Shown one piece after another: positions 25,683 through 33,982 of a stretch of 64,000 nt of DNA. The DNA lies in contig NZ_SLXK01000015.1 of assembly GCF_004341035.1 (NCBI RefSeq), positions 26,251 to 90,250 of the forward strand, in the 5' to 3' direction. The number at the start of each line of letters is the position of its first letter. Position 1 is the first letter of the stretch. The notes beneath the pieces are model-generated. The model saw only the letters and a program-made list of their open reading frames with translations. It ran no database searches and was not told the origin of the DNA. Both the position numbers and the translations under genes were made by a program. The stretch is from Scopulibacillus darangshiensis. GTDB lineage: Bacteria; Bacillota; Bacilli; Bacillales; Sporolactobacillaceae.

Positions 25683-27088
25683 GTAAAGATTGGCTTAACG
25701 CGTTACAATCACAATTTGGTAATGATCGGGTAATGACCGAAACAAAAGATACCCATAGTTATAGTTTTGATGCTTCATTTGGTTCATTTGTACCTGAAGC
25801 AGTCATTCAAGTTTATACCAAAGAAGAAATTGTTAAAATACTGAAGGTAGCAAATGAATATGCCGTTCCGGTTTATCCAAGAGGACAAGGGACTTCCCTA
25901 AGCGGGGGTCCCTTGCCTGTCAAAGGCGGCATCGTCATTGATATGGCTCAATGGGACAATGATTTAAAAGTGTACCCCGAGGATCTTATTGTTGTCGCCT
26001 CACCAGGGGTCAAAACGTCTGCAATCAACGAAGCAGCTGGCAAATATGGGTTAATGTATCCTCCCGATCCGAGCAGTTCGCATGTTTCAACAATTGGGGG
26101 AAATTTAGCGGAAAATTCAGGTGGTCCCAGGGGATTGAAGTATGGTGTCACCAAAGATTATGTCATTGGATTAGAAGTTGTCACACCGGAAGGCGAAATC
26201 ATTCGAACCGGCGGTAAAACGATAAAGAATGTGACAGGTTATGATCTTACAAAATTAATTGTTGGTTCTGAAGGCACTTTAGGGATTATTACTGAAGCTG
26301 TCCTCAAAATTATTCCTAAGCCACAGTTTTCTAAAACAATGATGGCGGTCTTTGATTCAGTTGTTACGTCGGGAGAGGCCATTTCCAAAGTATTAACATC
26401 AGGTCTTCTGCCGGCAAAAATAGAGTTAATGGATCAGGCCTCTATTGAAGCGGTTGAAAATTTCAAACCAATAGGGCTTCCGGTTAATGCCGAAGCTATA
26501 TTACTCATTGAGGTCGATGGTCATGAGGAAACGGTTAACGAAGAAGTTAATCAAATCCATGGCATATTAAATGAACTTGGTGCAACAGATGTTGTGATTC
26601 CAGAAACAAAAGAAGAAGAACAACATTTATGGATGGCAAGAAAACTAGTGTCTCCAGCGATAACAAGGGTTAAACCAACAAAGGTCTCTGAGGATGCGAC
26701 AGTACCTAGGAGCCAAATTCCTCAAATGATTGAAAAGCTAAATGCGATAAAAGAAAAATACCATGTCAATCTTGTTGTCTTTGGCCATGCGGGTGATGGT
26801 AATCTTCATCCAAACATTATTTGTGATAAACGGGACAAAGAAGAAATGATACGGGTGGAAAAGGCCGTTGCGGAAATTTTTGAAGCGGCTGTCAGCCTCG
26901 GGGGAACATTATCCGGTGAGCATGGCATCGGCACCATGAAAGCGCCATTTATGGAGATGGAATTAGGGAAAGCTGGTCTTGATATGATGAAACGGATCAA
27001 GAAGGCTTGGGATCCCAATGACATTTTAAACCCAGGGAAAATATTCACATCGGATCAAAATAATGAGTTGGTGTTAAGCCATGGATAA
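25679..27088 (+). CDS. glcD: FAD-linked 2-hydroxyacid dehydrogenase subunit, GlcD-like
   Basis: 469-residue vanillyl-alcohol-oxidase-fold flavoprotein. The N-terminal FAD domain has PRGQGTSLSGG and the PPDPSS..TIGGNLAENSGGPRG stretch; the C-terminal domain has FGHAGDGNLHPN and GEHGIGTMKAPFM. GlcD-type enzymes oxidise glycolate, D-lactate or other 2-hydroxyacids and pass electrons through GlcF to the quinone pool. No GlcE gene is present. Close coupling to the DUF6282 gene upstream and glcF downstream suggests oxidation of a hydroxyacid released by the cluster's hydrolases. Confidence 0.9.
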   Translation: MSKDWLNALQSQFGNDRVMTETKDTHSYSFDASFGSFVPEAVIQVYTKEEIVKILKVANEYAVPVYPRGQGTSLSGGPLPVKGGIVIDMAQWDNDLKVYPEDLIVVASPGVKTSAINEAAGKYGLMYPPDPSSSHVSTIGGNLAENSGGPRGLKYGVTKDYVIGLEVVTPEGEIIRTGGKTIKNVTGYDLTKLIVGSEGTLGIITEAVLKIIPKPQFSKTMMAVFDSVVTSGEAISKVLTSGLLPAKIELMDQASIEAVENFKPIGLPVNAEAILLIEVDGHEETVNEEVNQIHGILNELGATDVVIPETKEEEQHLWMARKLVSPAITRVKPTKVSEDATVPRSQIPQMIEKLNAIKEKYHVNLVVFGHAGDGNLHPNIICDKRDKEEMIRVEKAVAEIFEAAVSLGGTLSGEHGIGTMKAPFMEMELGKAGLDMMKRIKKAWDPNDILNPGKIFTSDQNNELVLSHG

Positions 27089-28415
27089 GGAACTTAAACA
27101 ACTACAAGAAAAAATTAACTATGATAAAACATTTGACTGTGTTCAATGTGGTTATTGTCTGCCCGCTTGTCCCACCTATGAAACCATGAAAAAGGAAACC
27201 CATTCGCCAAGGGGACGAATTAATTTAGTCAAAGAGTATGCGGAAGGGAAAATTAGTGTTGAAGATTTAAAAGAACCTATTGATAAATGCCTGGGATGTA
27301 ATGCTTGTACGGTTGTCTGTCCAACAAATGTACAGTACGGCAAAATACTCGAAGGTGCAAAACATGTTATCGAAGAGAAGCGTACAAAATCCAAGAAAGA
27401 AGAATGGGTGGAGAACCTTATTTTTGACAAAGTCTTCCCTTCGCGCAAATGGATGAAGCGGATCGGAAATGTTTCTTGGTTGTATCAAAAATCGGGGTTA
27501 CAGAGCTTGGCTCAAAAAATAAAAATGACGAGTATTGCACCGTTGCATTTGGATCAATTTGAAAAGGTCTTGCCCGATCTCCCTTCGCCAACAAAAAGAA
27601 AGTCCCGGCCAAAGGTTATTAAAGCCGAGGGTGAGACACGTATGCGGGTTGGTTTTTTTACCGGTTGTATAATGGACAGTGTCTTTTTCGAGATTAATAA
27701 AAAAACAATCGAGTTACTCATTAAAGCAGGCTGTGATGTCGTCATTCCTGAAACCCAAACATGTTGCGGTGCGCTTCATGCCCATTCAGGGAAAGTTGAA
27801 AGTTCTAGGCAATTAGCAAAACAAAATATGATTGCCTTTGAGGAAGAGCATGTCGACGTTATCGTTAATAATGCTGGTGGCTGTGGGGCGAGGCTCGTTG
27901 AATATGAAGAGTTATTTACTGACGAGCAATGGAAAGAAAAGGCCAAATCGTTTGTAGAGAAGACCAGGGATGTAAGTCAAATACTCTATGAAGCGCTAGA
28001 TCAGATAGAATTTACACGTCCGATCAACGACATTGTCACATATCAAACGTCTTGTCATATGATCAATGTCCAAAAGGTAACTAAGGAACCATTTGAGCTG
28101 CTGCAATCTATACCAGGCATTGAATATAGACAATTCAAAGGATATGACCGTTGTTGCGGTTCAGCCGGCATTTATAACATGTTGAACTATGATGATGCAA
28201 TGGACATATTAGATAAGAAGATGACGCATGTTAAGGTAAGCCGGGCACATACGATTGTCACAACAAACCCTGGCTGTCTTTTGCAAATGAAATTGGGTAT
28301 ACAAAGGGAAGGGTTACAAGGAAAGATGCGTGCCGTTCACCTCGTTGAACTGTTGCATGAAGCGGAACCTGTTTCCAAAGAACGACAAGTCACAGCGATT
28401 TCAAATAATGCGTAA
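27081..28415 (+). CDS. glcF: iron-sulfur subunit, GlcF-like (CCG-domain protein)
   Basis: 444 residues. Two 4Fe-4S motifs lie near the N-terminus (CVQCGYCLPACP and CLGCNACTVVCP). Two CCG domains in the C-terminal half (TCCGALHAHSG; DRCCGSAGIYN) match glycolate oxidase iron-sulfur subunits and heterodisulfide-reductase-like proteins. It overlaps glcD by 8 bases. It transfers electrons from GlcD to membrane quinone. No terminator separates it clearly from the regulator gene, which has its own promoter. Confidence 0.9.
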   Translation: MDKELKQLQEKINYDKTFDCVQCGYCLPACPTYETMKKETHSPRGRINLVKEYAEGKISVEDLKEPIDKCLGCNACTVVCPTNVQYGKILEGAKHVIEEKRTKSKKEEWVENLIFDKVFPSRKWMKRIGNVSWLYQKSGLQSLAQKIKMTSIAPLHLDQFEKVLPDLPSPTKRKSRPKVIKAEGETRMRVGFFTGCIMDSVFFEINKKTIELLIKAGCDVVIPETQTCCGALHAHSGKVESSRQLAKQNMIAFEEEHVDVIVNNAGGCGARLVEYEELFTDEQWKEKAKSFVEKTRDVSQILYEALDQIEFTRPINDIVTYQTSCHMINVQKVTKEPFELLQSIPGIEYRQFKGYDRCCGSAGIYNMLNYDDAMDILDKKMTHVKVSRAHTIVTTNPGCLLQMKLGIQREGLQGKMRAVHLVELLHEAEPVSKERQVTAISNNA

Positions 28416-28435
28416 ATATTTTAACGAATTAAATA

Positions 28436-28474
28436 TTTCCAAAGGCTTTTTTCCTATGTATACTTGTAATATAA
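28436..28474 (+). promoter_or_regulatory. promoter P3 in front of the GntR gene
   Basis: TTTCCA (28436-28441), 17 bases, TATACT (28459-28464), and TTGTAATATAA (28464-28474), a two-mismatch version of the P1/P2 operator in the same position. This suggests autoregulation by the GntR protein. No cre is seen here. Confidence 0.6.
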
Positions 28475-28579
28475 GTATGATGAAAGTATTTTAAATTGCT
28501 TTGAGTATCTAATGAGGAAAAGAAGCAATGAATAAAATGATTCAATTCAAGTGTACCTCTAAGAAAGAAGTGATGAGTC

Positions 28580-29272
28580 CTGAAAATTGAAAGAAAAAAA
28601 GTATCAGAACAAATTACTGATTGGATAAAAGAAATGATAAAAGAAGGGAAGTATAAGCCGGGGGAGAAACTTCCAGCGGAAACAAAGTTATCGGAGATGT
28701 TTAATGTCAGCCGTCCCCCTATTAGAGAAGCACTAAGGGTTCTGGAAGCCAGCGGTGTCATTAAATCCAAACAAGGCGGCGGCAGTGTTGTTCAACCTAT
28801 TTCAATTACAAATTTAATGGAAAAAACGACATTGGAAATGGTTAACATTGATGAAGTGCTCCATCTTCTTGAAGTTAGAATAATTTTAGAATCGCAAACG
28901 GCGGTTCTGGCTGCCAAAAGAAGAGATGACAGAGATCTTGAATGTATTCAAGAAGCGCTAAATGATATGCGTCTGGCTATTGACAATGAAGAGTCGATTG
29001 GACATAAGCAGGACATTGATTTCCATACTGCTATAGTAAAAGCGGCACATAACCCAGTATTACAGCAAACGATGGATGGTATCTCAAATTTGTATTATAG
29101 TGCCACTAAATTCTCCTTAAAGAAAAACGTCGGCCTCTATCAAAAAAGACAACAAGTATTACAAGAACACGAAAACATAGCTGAAGCCATTAGGTTACAA
29201 GACGAAGAGGCGGCGAAAGAGGCCATGTCACTTCATCTTAAAAATGCACGGCTTAAACTTGAAAAATATTAA
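28580..29272 (+). CDS. GntR/FadR-subfamily regulator, probably with a non-AUG start
   Basis: About 230 residues: N-terminal winged helix (PAETKLSEMFNVSRPPIREALRVLEASG) and an FCD ligand-binding domain with the usual helical metal/acid pocket (LLEVRIILE, DIDFHTAI, HENIAEAI). The only ATG in frame (28634) would cut off the first helix (VSEQITDWIKEMI). The frame extends upstream to a stop at 28574 with CTG 28580 or ATT 28586 as candidate starts; GAAGTGATG lies just before CTG. Likely regulator of P1, P2 and its own P3. FCD ligands are often organic acids. Confidence 0.83.
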   Translation: MKIERKKVSEQITDWIKEMIKEGKYKPGEKLPAETKLSEMFNVSRPPIREALRVLEASGVIKSKQGGGSVVQPISITNLMEKTTLEMVNIDEVLHLLEVRIILESQTAVLAAKRRDDRDLECIQEALNDMRLAIDNEESIGHKQDIDFHTAIVKAAHNPVLQQTMDGISNLYYSATKFSLKKNVGLYQKRQQVLQEHENIAEAIRLQDEEAAKEAMSLHLKNARLKLEKY

Positions 29273-29332
29273 TTTTCATTTTATAGAGGAGCCTCTATTT
29301 TTAACCATTCAATAAATTAGGAGCAATGTTGT

Positions 29333-31087
29333 ATGAAATGTGTAAATCAGTCATTTAAGGCGGCCGCGCTGCAATTTAATCCTATGCTAAGAGAGAAAAA
29401 AGAAAATATAAATAGACTCTATCGTGATGCTGAGGCAGCTTTTAAAAATGGAGCTAAACTAGTCGTAGCACCAGAAATGGCGACTACCGGCTATTTATTC
29501 AAAGATAGGGATGATATCCTGCCCTATGTTGAACCTATTCCTGGAACGACGACTGAGTTTTTCAGCCTATTAACAAGTGAATATAACAGTTATATAGCAT
29601 TCGGGATGCCTGAAAAGGATCCAGCAACGAATATTTATTATAATACCTCTGTGCTTATTGGTCCCGAAGGTTATGTTGGGAAGTATAGAAAAATACATTT
29701 GTGGGAAGCAGAGGCTCACTGGGCTGCAATGGGCGATTTAGGCGTGCCTGTTTTCCATACGAATATTGGTAATATAGCAATGAACATTTGTATGGATTCT
29801 TCTTATTACGAAACCGCCAGACTTGCAGCTATTAGGGGAGCGGATATCTTAGCTTTTCATACGAATTCTTCATCGCAGGCTATTTCGACACTTCCTGCTC
29901 GAGCACAACAAAATGGGCTTTATGTGATCAGCGCAAACCGTTCGAATACTGAAAATGGGTTTCATATGATTGGCGCCAGTGCCATTTGGTCTCCGATGGG
30001 ACAGAAATTAGCTGAAGGCCCATATTCTCCTAATGAAGAAACAGACATAGATCAAACTCATTTCATTTATGGTGATATTGATCCCAAACAATATAACAAT
30101 GAAAATAAAGGATTATTAATTTCAAGGCGCCCTGAGTTGTATAAAGAAATTGTACAATTTATTCAACCATGGGATTATACAAAGAACACGGATCCAAAGA
30201 ATGTGACAGCCTTGGCTGTGCAATATACACCCGTAAGTGATAAAGAAGCGAATATGGCGAGAGTAAGGGAGCTCATTACAAGGGCTGTTGAGGAAAGTGA
30301 TAACCCAGTTAAGCTTATAGTCTTGCCTGAACTTTCCTTTACGGGTCCTGTGACGGATCAATTCGCCCATCAATTATCAGAAACTAATCATGGCATGTCA
30401 TATGAATTTGTGTCCGAATTGGCGAAAAGGTTTAACACATCTATTGTTTTTGGGATAGTAGAACAAGATAACGATCATTTGTATAATACAGCGCTTCTCA
30501 TCGGTAAGATGGGTGAAATTAAGGGCAAATATAGAAAAACCCATTTGAACCAAGAAGAACAAAATTGGGCTGAGGCTGGATCAAAGCTATCTGTTTTCGA
30601 AATAGAAGATTTAGGTCGCATAGGCCTTTTAATTGGTGATGATGTCCTTTTTCCGGAGACCTATGGATCATTGGCTATTCAAAGGGCAGATATTCTTGCC
30701 ATTCCAACATCTTGGTACGGGCAATACAGCGGCCCCCGGGAGATCAACGAAAATATTTCTGAAAGCAAGTATCCGCAAAACGCTATTGTTTTGTGGGATG
30801 ACGTGTCGATTGGCGCGCAGGCTTATACAATATTTTCAAACTTTGTTGGAGGAAAATACTCATTTAAAGGCGGCAGTGGTTTATATACATTAGATCCTTA
30901 TTATGGATTGGATGAACCGAAAATTGGATCTCAAAATAGGGAGGAAGCTATACTCGTTAATTTTGAAACGATTCAACAGGATCACTGGTTTAACCAAGAA
31001 AAATTAACCCAATCGCGGCGTCCTTATTTTTATATGCCTTTGATTGTAGAAAATACAAAAGTGAAAGATCTTGATCCAATCACTTAA
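29333..31087 (+). CDS. tandem carbon-nitrogen hydrolase (two nitrilase-fold domains, second lacking Cys)
   Basis: 584 residues made of two nitrilase-superfamily domains. Domain 1 (about 1-280) has the complete triad: Glu48 (APEMATTGY), Lys120 (KYRKIHLWE) and Cys153 (NICMDSS). Domain 2 (about 290-580) keeps Glu333 (LPELSFTGP) and Lys402 (KYRKTHLNQ), but the Cys position reads IGDD with Gly435. Domain 2 is probably structural or binds ligand. Such enzymes hydrolyse amides or nitriles. It is the last gene of the cluster, with AGGAGC before its ATG and a terminator after it. Confidence 0.87.
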   Translation: MKCVNQSFKAAALQFNPMLREKKENINRLYRDAEAAFKNGAKLVVAPEMATTGYLFKDRDDILPYVEPIPGTTTEFFSLLTSEYNSYIAFGMPEKDPATNIYYNTSVLIGPEGYVGKYRKIHLWEAEAHWAAMGDLGVPVFHTNIGNIAMNICMDSSYYETARLAAIRGADILAFHTNSSSQAISTLPARAQQNGLYVISANRSNTENGFHMIGASAIWSPMGQKLAEGPYSPNEETDIDQTHFIYGDIDPKQYNNENKGLLISRRPELYKEIVQFIQPWDYTKNTDPKNVTALAVQYTPVSDKEANMARVRELITRAVEESDNPVKLIVLPELSFTGPVTDQFAHQLSETNHGMSYEFVSELAKRFNTSIVFGIVEQDNDHLYNTALLIGKMGEIKGKYRKTHLNQEEQNWAEAGSKLSVFEIEDLGRIGLLIGDDVLFPETYGSLAIQRADILAIPTSWYGQYSGPREINENISESKYPQNAIVLWDDVSIGAQAYTIFSNFVGGKYSFKGGSGLYTLDPYYGLDEPKIGSQNREEAILVNFETIQQDHWFNQEKLTQSRRPYFYMPLIVENTKVKDLDPIT

Positions 31088-31130
31088 ATTTTGCAATTTG
31101 AATGCTGAAAAACGTATAGATATAAACGTG

Positions 31131-31162
31131 AGAATCCTCCGAGTCTGAAGGATTCTTTTTTA
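31131..31162 (+). terminator. terminator at the end of the catabolic cluster
   Basis: AGAATCCT/AGGATTCT stem followed by TTTTTT. The remaining gap to 31398 holds a perfect 9-bp hairpin TCAGAAAGT/ACTTTCTGA (31246-31266) and a short GC hairpin TCGCC/GGCGA with a T-rich tail near 31300-31318, but no gene. Confidence 0.85.
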
Positions 31163-31398
31163 TGCGCTAATTTGTCAAAGTATGCATTAAGAAAGCCACA
31201 CTCGGTATCCCATGCTCTTCCTGTAAATAAGATTTTCTTAGTTAATCAGAAAGTATAACTTTCTGACGCACATAAGTGCAACTACGCCTCTGTCTTCGCC
31301 AATCGGCGAGTTTTCTTTATCATTAGTTATAATAAATATAATATTTTGTTATTGGGGTATTTAAATTATGCTGAGAATAACGAAGGAGGGGTATTTCG

Positions 31399-32202
31399 GT
31401 GATAAATTTTCACAGTGAAGATAACCGGTCGACCTATTCTTCTAGAGATGCTGACTTAACTTGGGAAAATAAGATACAGGATATTTGCGATGTTAAAGGG
31501 AAAAAGGTATTGGACATTGGATGTGGAGGCGGAATATATTCTAAAGCGCTTGCGGGTATGGGGGCAGCGGCTGTTACCGGATTGGATTTCTCCGAGCAGC
31601 AACTGTCTTCCGCAAGAGAGAACTGCAAAGGCTATTCTAATATCGACTTTAATCTAGGCAATGCCTTGGATACAAAGTTAGGAACAGGACAATATGACAT
31701 TGTTCTGGAAAGGGCAGTTATTCATCATATTAAAGATTTGGATACCTGCTTTAAGGAGATTTCCCGTCTATTAAAACCAGCCGGAATCTGCCTTATTCAA
31801 GACAGAACGCCGGAAGACTGCTTGCTTGAAGGGAGTTCTACACATATAAGAGGATTCTTTTTCTCAAAGTATCCTGAATTAATTAATAAAGAAACCTCAA
31901 GACGGTATACAAGCGAAAAAGTGTATAAAGTACTAGGTGATGCCGGATTCACGGACTCAAAAGAATATAAGTTATGGGAAACAAGGGAGTCATACAATGG
32001 AATAGACGATTTAGTTAAGGATATAGTCAATAGAACCGGCCGTTCCATTCTTTACGAATTAAGTGATAAAGAAATCGAGGATCTTGAAGGGTATATAAAA
32101 GGACAATTAGATCATAAAGACAATGAACCGATAGTGGAAAAAGATAGATGGACGATTTGGAAAGCGGTACACCAGAAAGGTATTAGAGGCTTTGACGGAT
32201 GA
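31399..32202 (+). CDS. class I SAM-dependent methyltransferase
   Basis: 267 residues with the Methyltransf_11/25 motifs: VLDIGCGGG (motif I, residues about 36-44), GLDFSEQQL, GNALDTKL and VIHHIKD (post II). The C-terminal 100 residues are helical and charged. It starts at GTG 31399 with AAGGAGGGG upstream. The substrate is unknown. It stands alone and precedes a YjbR-like gene by 71 bases. Confidence 0.85.
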   Translation: MINFHSEDNRSTYSSRDADLTWENKIQDICDVKGKKVLDIGCGGGIYSKALAGMGAAAVTGLDFSEQQLSSARENCKGYSNIDFNLGNALDTKLGTGQYDIVLERAVIHHIKDLDTCFKEISRLLKPAGICLIQDRTPEDCLLEGSSTHIRGFFFSKYPELINKETSRRYTSEKVYKVLGDAGFTDSKEYKLWETRESYNGIDDLVKDIVNRTGRSILYELSDKEIEDLEGYIKGQLDHKDNEPIVEKDRWTIWKAVHQKGIRGFDG

Positions 32203-32273
32203 GTCACTTCAACAAGAAGTGTATCCTGATGGGCGTAATCTAGAGTGGCATTAATTAAAGAGGTGAAAGAGTC

Positions 32274-32645
32274 GTGACATCACAAACAAAAGCAGATATG
32301 CTAAAAAACGCGCGCACGATCTGTCTTGCACTTCCGGAAGCCGCGGAGCATATCGACGGTTTTGGTCATGCGGCTTTTCAAATAAACGGAAAATCCTTTG
32401 TGAGATTAGGTGAGAGCGAGGAAGGCACAACCTTATCATTTAAGTCAGATCAAGAAACTCAAGTGTTGTTGCTGCAGAAGGAGCAGTTTTTCAAAACACC
32501 GTATATAGGCCGCCACGGCTGGGTATCTATTCGAAACCCGCGTAATGAAGACTGGGAAGAGCTGACGGAACTGATTCAAGAAGCATATTTACGCGCCGCA
32601 CCGAAGCGTATGGTAAAGGAATGGACCCAACAGCATAGGAAGTGA
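32274..32645 (+). CDS. MmcQ/YjbR family protein
   Basis: 123-residue CyaY-like-fold protein of the MmcQ/YjbR family (CLALPEAAEHIDGFGHAAF, GRHGWVSI, then the C-terminal EAYLRAAPKR). Members bind DNA in some annotations, but no function is established. GTG start with AAGAGGTGA upstream. Confidence 0.82.
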   Translation: MTSQTKADMLKNARTICLALPEAAEHIDGFGHAAFQINGKSFVRLGESEEGTTLSFKSDQETQVLLLQKEQFFKTPYIGRHGWVSIRNPRNEDWEELTELIQEAYLRAAPKRMVKEWTQQHRK

Positions 32646-32650
32646 AATTG

Positions 32651-32685
32651 TAAAGGGCGTACTTCTTTTAAGAAGTCGCCCTTTA
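32651..32685. terminator. bidirectional terminator between convergent genes
   Basis: TAAAGGGCG/CGCCCTTTA stem with an inner ACTTCTT/AAGAAGT pairing, between the YjbR-like gene and the convergent pentapeptide gene. Confidence 0.75.
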
Positions 32686-32718
32686 AATCCAGGTCATTAA
32701 GTATTATAAATAAGTAAA

Positions 32719-33567
32719 TTACCCAAAAGCAGGCCAATGCGTTGGTCGGGTGAGTGGGGAAGGCAGTTTCGTTTTTGTATCACCCTTTGCTGCATTAACC
32801 TGGGCTTGGGTGAGGAAGATACTCCCGGTGAGATCTGCTCCGCTAAGATCGGCGTCTCGGAAATCAGCCCCGATCAGGTCTGCCATTCTTAAGTCGGCAT
32901 CTCGGAGGTCAGCACCAATGAGGTAAGCTCCTCTTAAATTAGCCCTACTGAGATCGGTACCTTTGAGGTTTGCACCCATAAGGTCAGCTCCCCGGCGGTC
33001 AGGCTTCTTGCCTTTCTTGGCACGAGCGAGTTCACTCGTTTTTAATAGCAGGTTGTTGACATTAGCTCGGTGTGCTGGAACATCTAGTTCTTTGAGTGAA
33101 TCGGGACTAAGCTGAGTTAGTCGTTCCGTCTCTTGCAGCGCTGAGCCAAGCTCTTTGTGAATTGGGCGGGCCGCAGCCAATGTCAGGGCTTCGGTCAAAT
33201 ACCAAAGCATTTCATGAAGTTGCTGCATAACGGGAAACACATCGAACATTTTCTTTGCCGTCTCTGGACCTTCACGCCAGTCGTCCCCTCCGAAAGTGAC
33301 TTGGGAAACCTTTTGTCCTGCACCGAAGCAGTCAAAAACGGTACAACCCTTAAAACCCTTCTGTCTGAGATCTTTGTGAATGCCGCAGCGGAAGTCTGAT
33401 TGCAGATTGGGGCAGGGCTTGCCTGCATCCTTATCGATTGTAAAATCTGCCGAAGCTGCGAAGGGCAGTGCAACACAACATAATCCGAAGCACCTCTCGC
33501 AGTCAGCACGCAAACTGTTGCGGCTTAAATCACGTATTGGATTGGGATAATCAATATTCTTAGACAT
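32719..33567 (-). CDS. Cys-cluster (YkgJ-like) domain fused to pentapeptide repeats
   Basis: 282 residues. The first 80 carry a Cys-rich cluster (CERCFGLCC, then single Cys in [21 protein letters not shown]) like YkgJ-type metal-chelating domains. A helical middle follows. Residues about 190-262 are A(D/N)LxG pentapeptide repeats (e.g. [17 protein letters not shown]), a beta-helix. AAGGAAGTG precedes the ATG. Function unknown; a metal-binding module joined to a beta-helix could be a redox or zinc-regulated protein binder, which is inference. Confidence 0.83.
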   Translation of the reverse strand: MSKNIDYPNPIRDLSRNSLRADCERCFGLCCVALPFAASADFTIDKDAGKPCPNLQSDFRCGIHKDLRQKGFKGCTVFDCFGAGQKVSQVTFGGDDWREGPETAKKMFDVFPVMQQLHEMLWYLTEALTLAAARPIHKELGSALQETERLTQLSPDSLKELDVPAHRANVNNLLLKTSELARAKKGKKPDRRGADLMGANLKGTDLSRANLRGAYLIGADLRDADLRMADLIGADFRDADLSGADLTGSIFLTQAQVNAAKGDTKTKLPSPLTRPTHWPAFG

Positions 33568-33805
33568 GCGTGCACTTCCTTTTTTTATTTACGTGAATGG
33601 ATGTCATAAATCTGTTATGCCCAAGTCTGTGTCCGCATGTCTATCACCTCACGTTTGATTTAATCGTAGAATAGCACCAATTGTGTGATATAGCAATCTA
33701 GCAGTAACAGGGGAAGTTTTAACATAAAAATAAGGAATCAACAGGAAAGGAATGATTTCCAGTTTAAATTGATTTATAATAAATATCCATAGGGAGGTGT
33801 TTGAA

Positions 33806-33895
33806 TTGGCAAATAATATGAGATTGCCAAAATTATCAGCGTCCCATGCAAGGCCTTGGATTGAGGGCGATACCTTGCATGGGTGGATTTTCTAG
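33806..33895 (+). CDS. leader peptide of the FusB-like gene (29 codons)
   Basis: TTG 33806 preceded by GGGAGGTG at 6-base spacing, 29 codons to TAG 33893-33895. TATAAT at 33775-33780 could be its -10. The frame contains both arms of an 11-bp inverted repeat. Size and place match leader peptides that control inducible resistance genes by ribosome stalling; staphylococcal fusB is known to be regulated by translational attenuation. Confidence 0.55.
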   Translation: MANNMRLPKLSASHARPWIEGDTLHGWIF

Positions 33896-33971
33896 GACAA
33901 AATCGCCCAAGTAAGCTTTCGTTCCTAATTATGGGGCCTTGCACCTTATTTTAATCAATAAAAAAATAAGG
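33843..33971 (+). promoter_or_regulatory. translational attenuator in front of the FusB-like gene
   Basis: Pairing elements: (1) CCCATGCAAGG at 33843-33853; (2) CCTTGCATGGG at 33873-33883, a perfect 11-bp partner of 1; (3) GGCCTTGCA at 33935-33943, a 9-bp alternative partner of TGCAAGGCC at 33847-33855; (4) CCTTATTTT at 33944-33952, pairing with AAAATAAGG at 33963-33971. The last pairing hides the AAGGGG ribosome site of the next gene. Mutually exclusive folds with a leader ORF are typical of attenuation. Confidence 0.6.
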
Positions 33972-33982
33972 GGTTGGAATGT

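Noticed and set aside
31246..31266. Perfect 9-bp hairpin as a terminator
   Set aside because: AT-rich stem with a 3-base loop and no T run; left as an unexplained structure.
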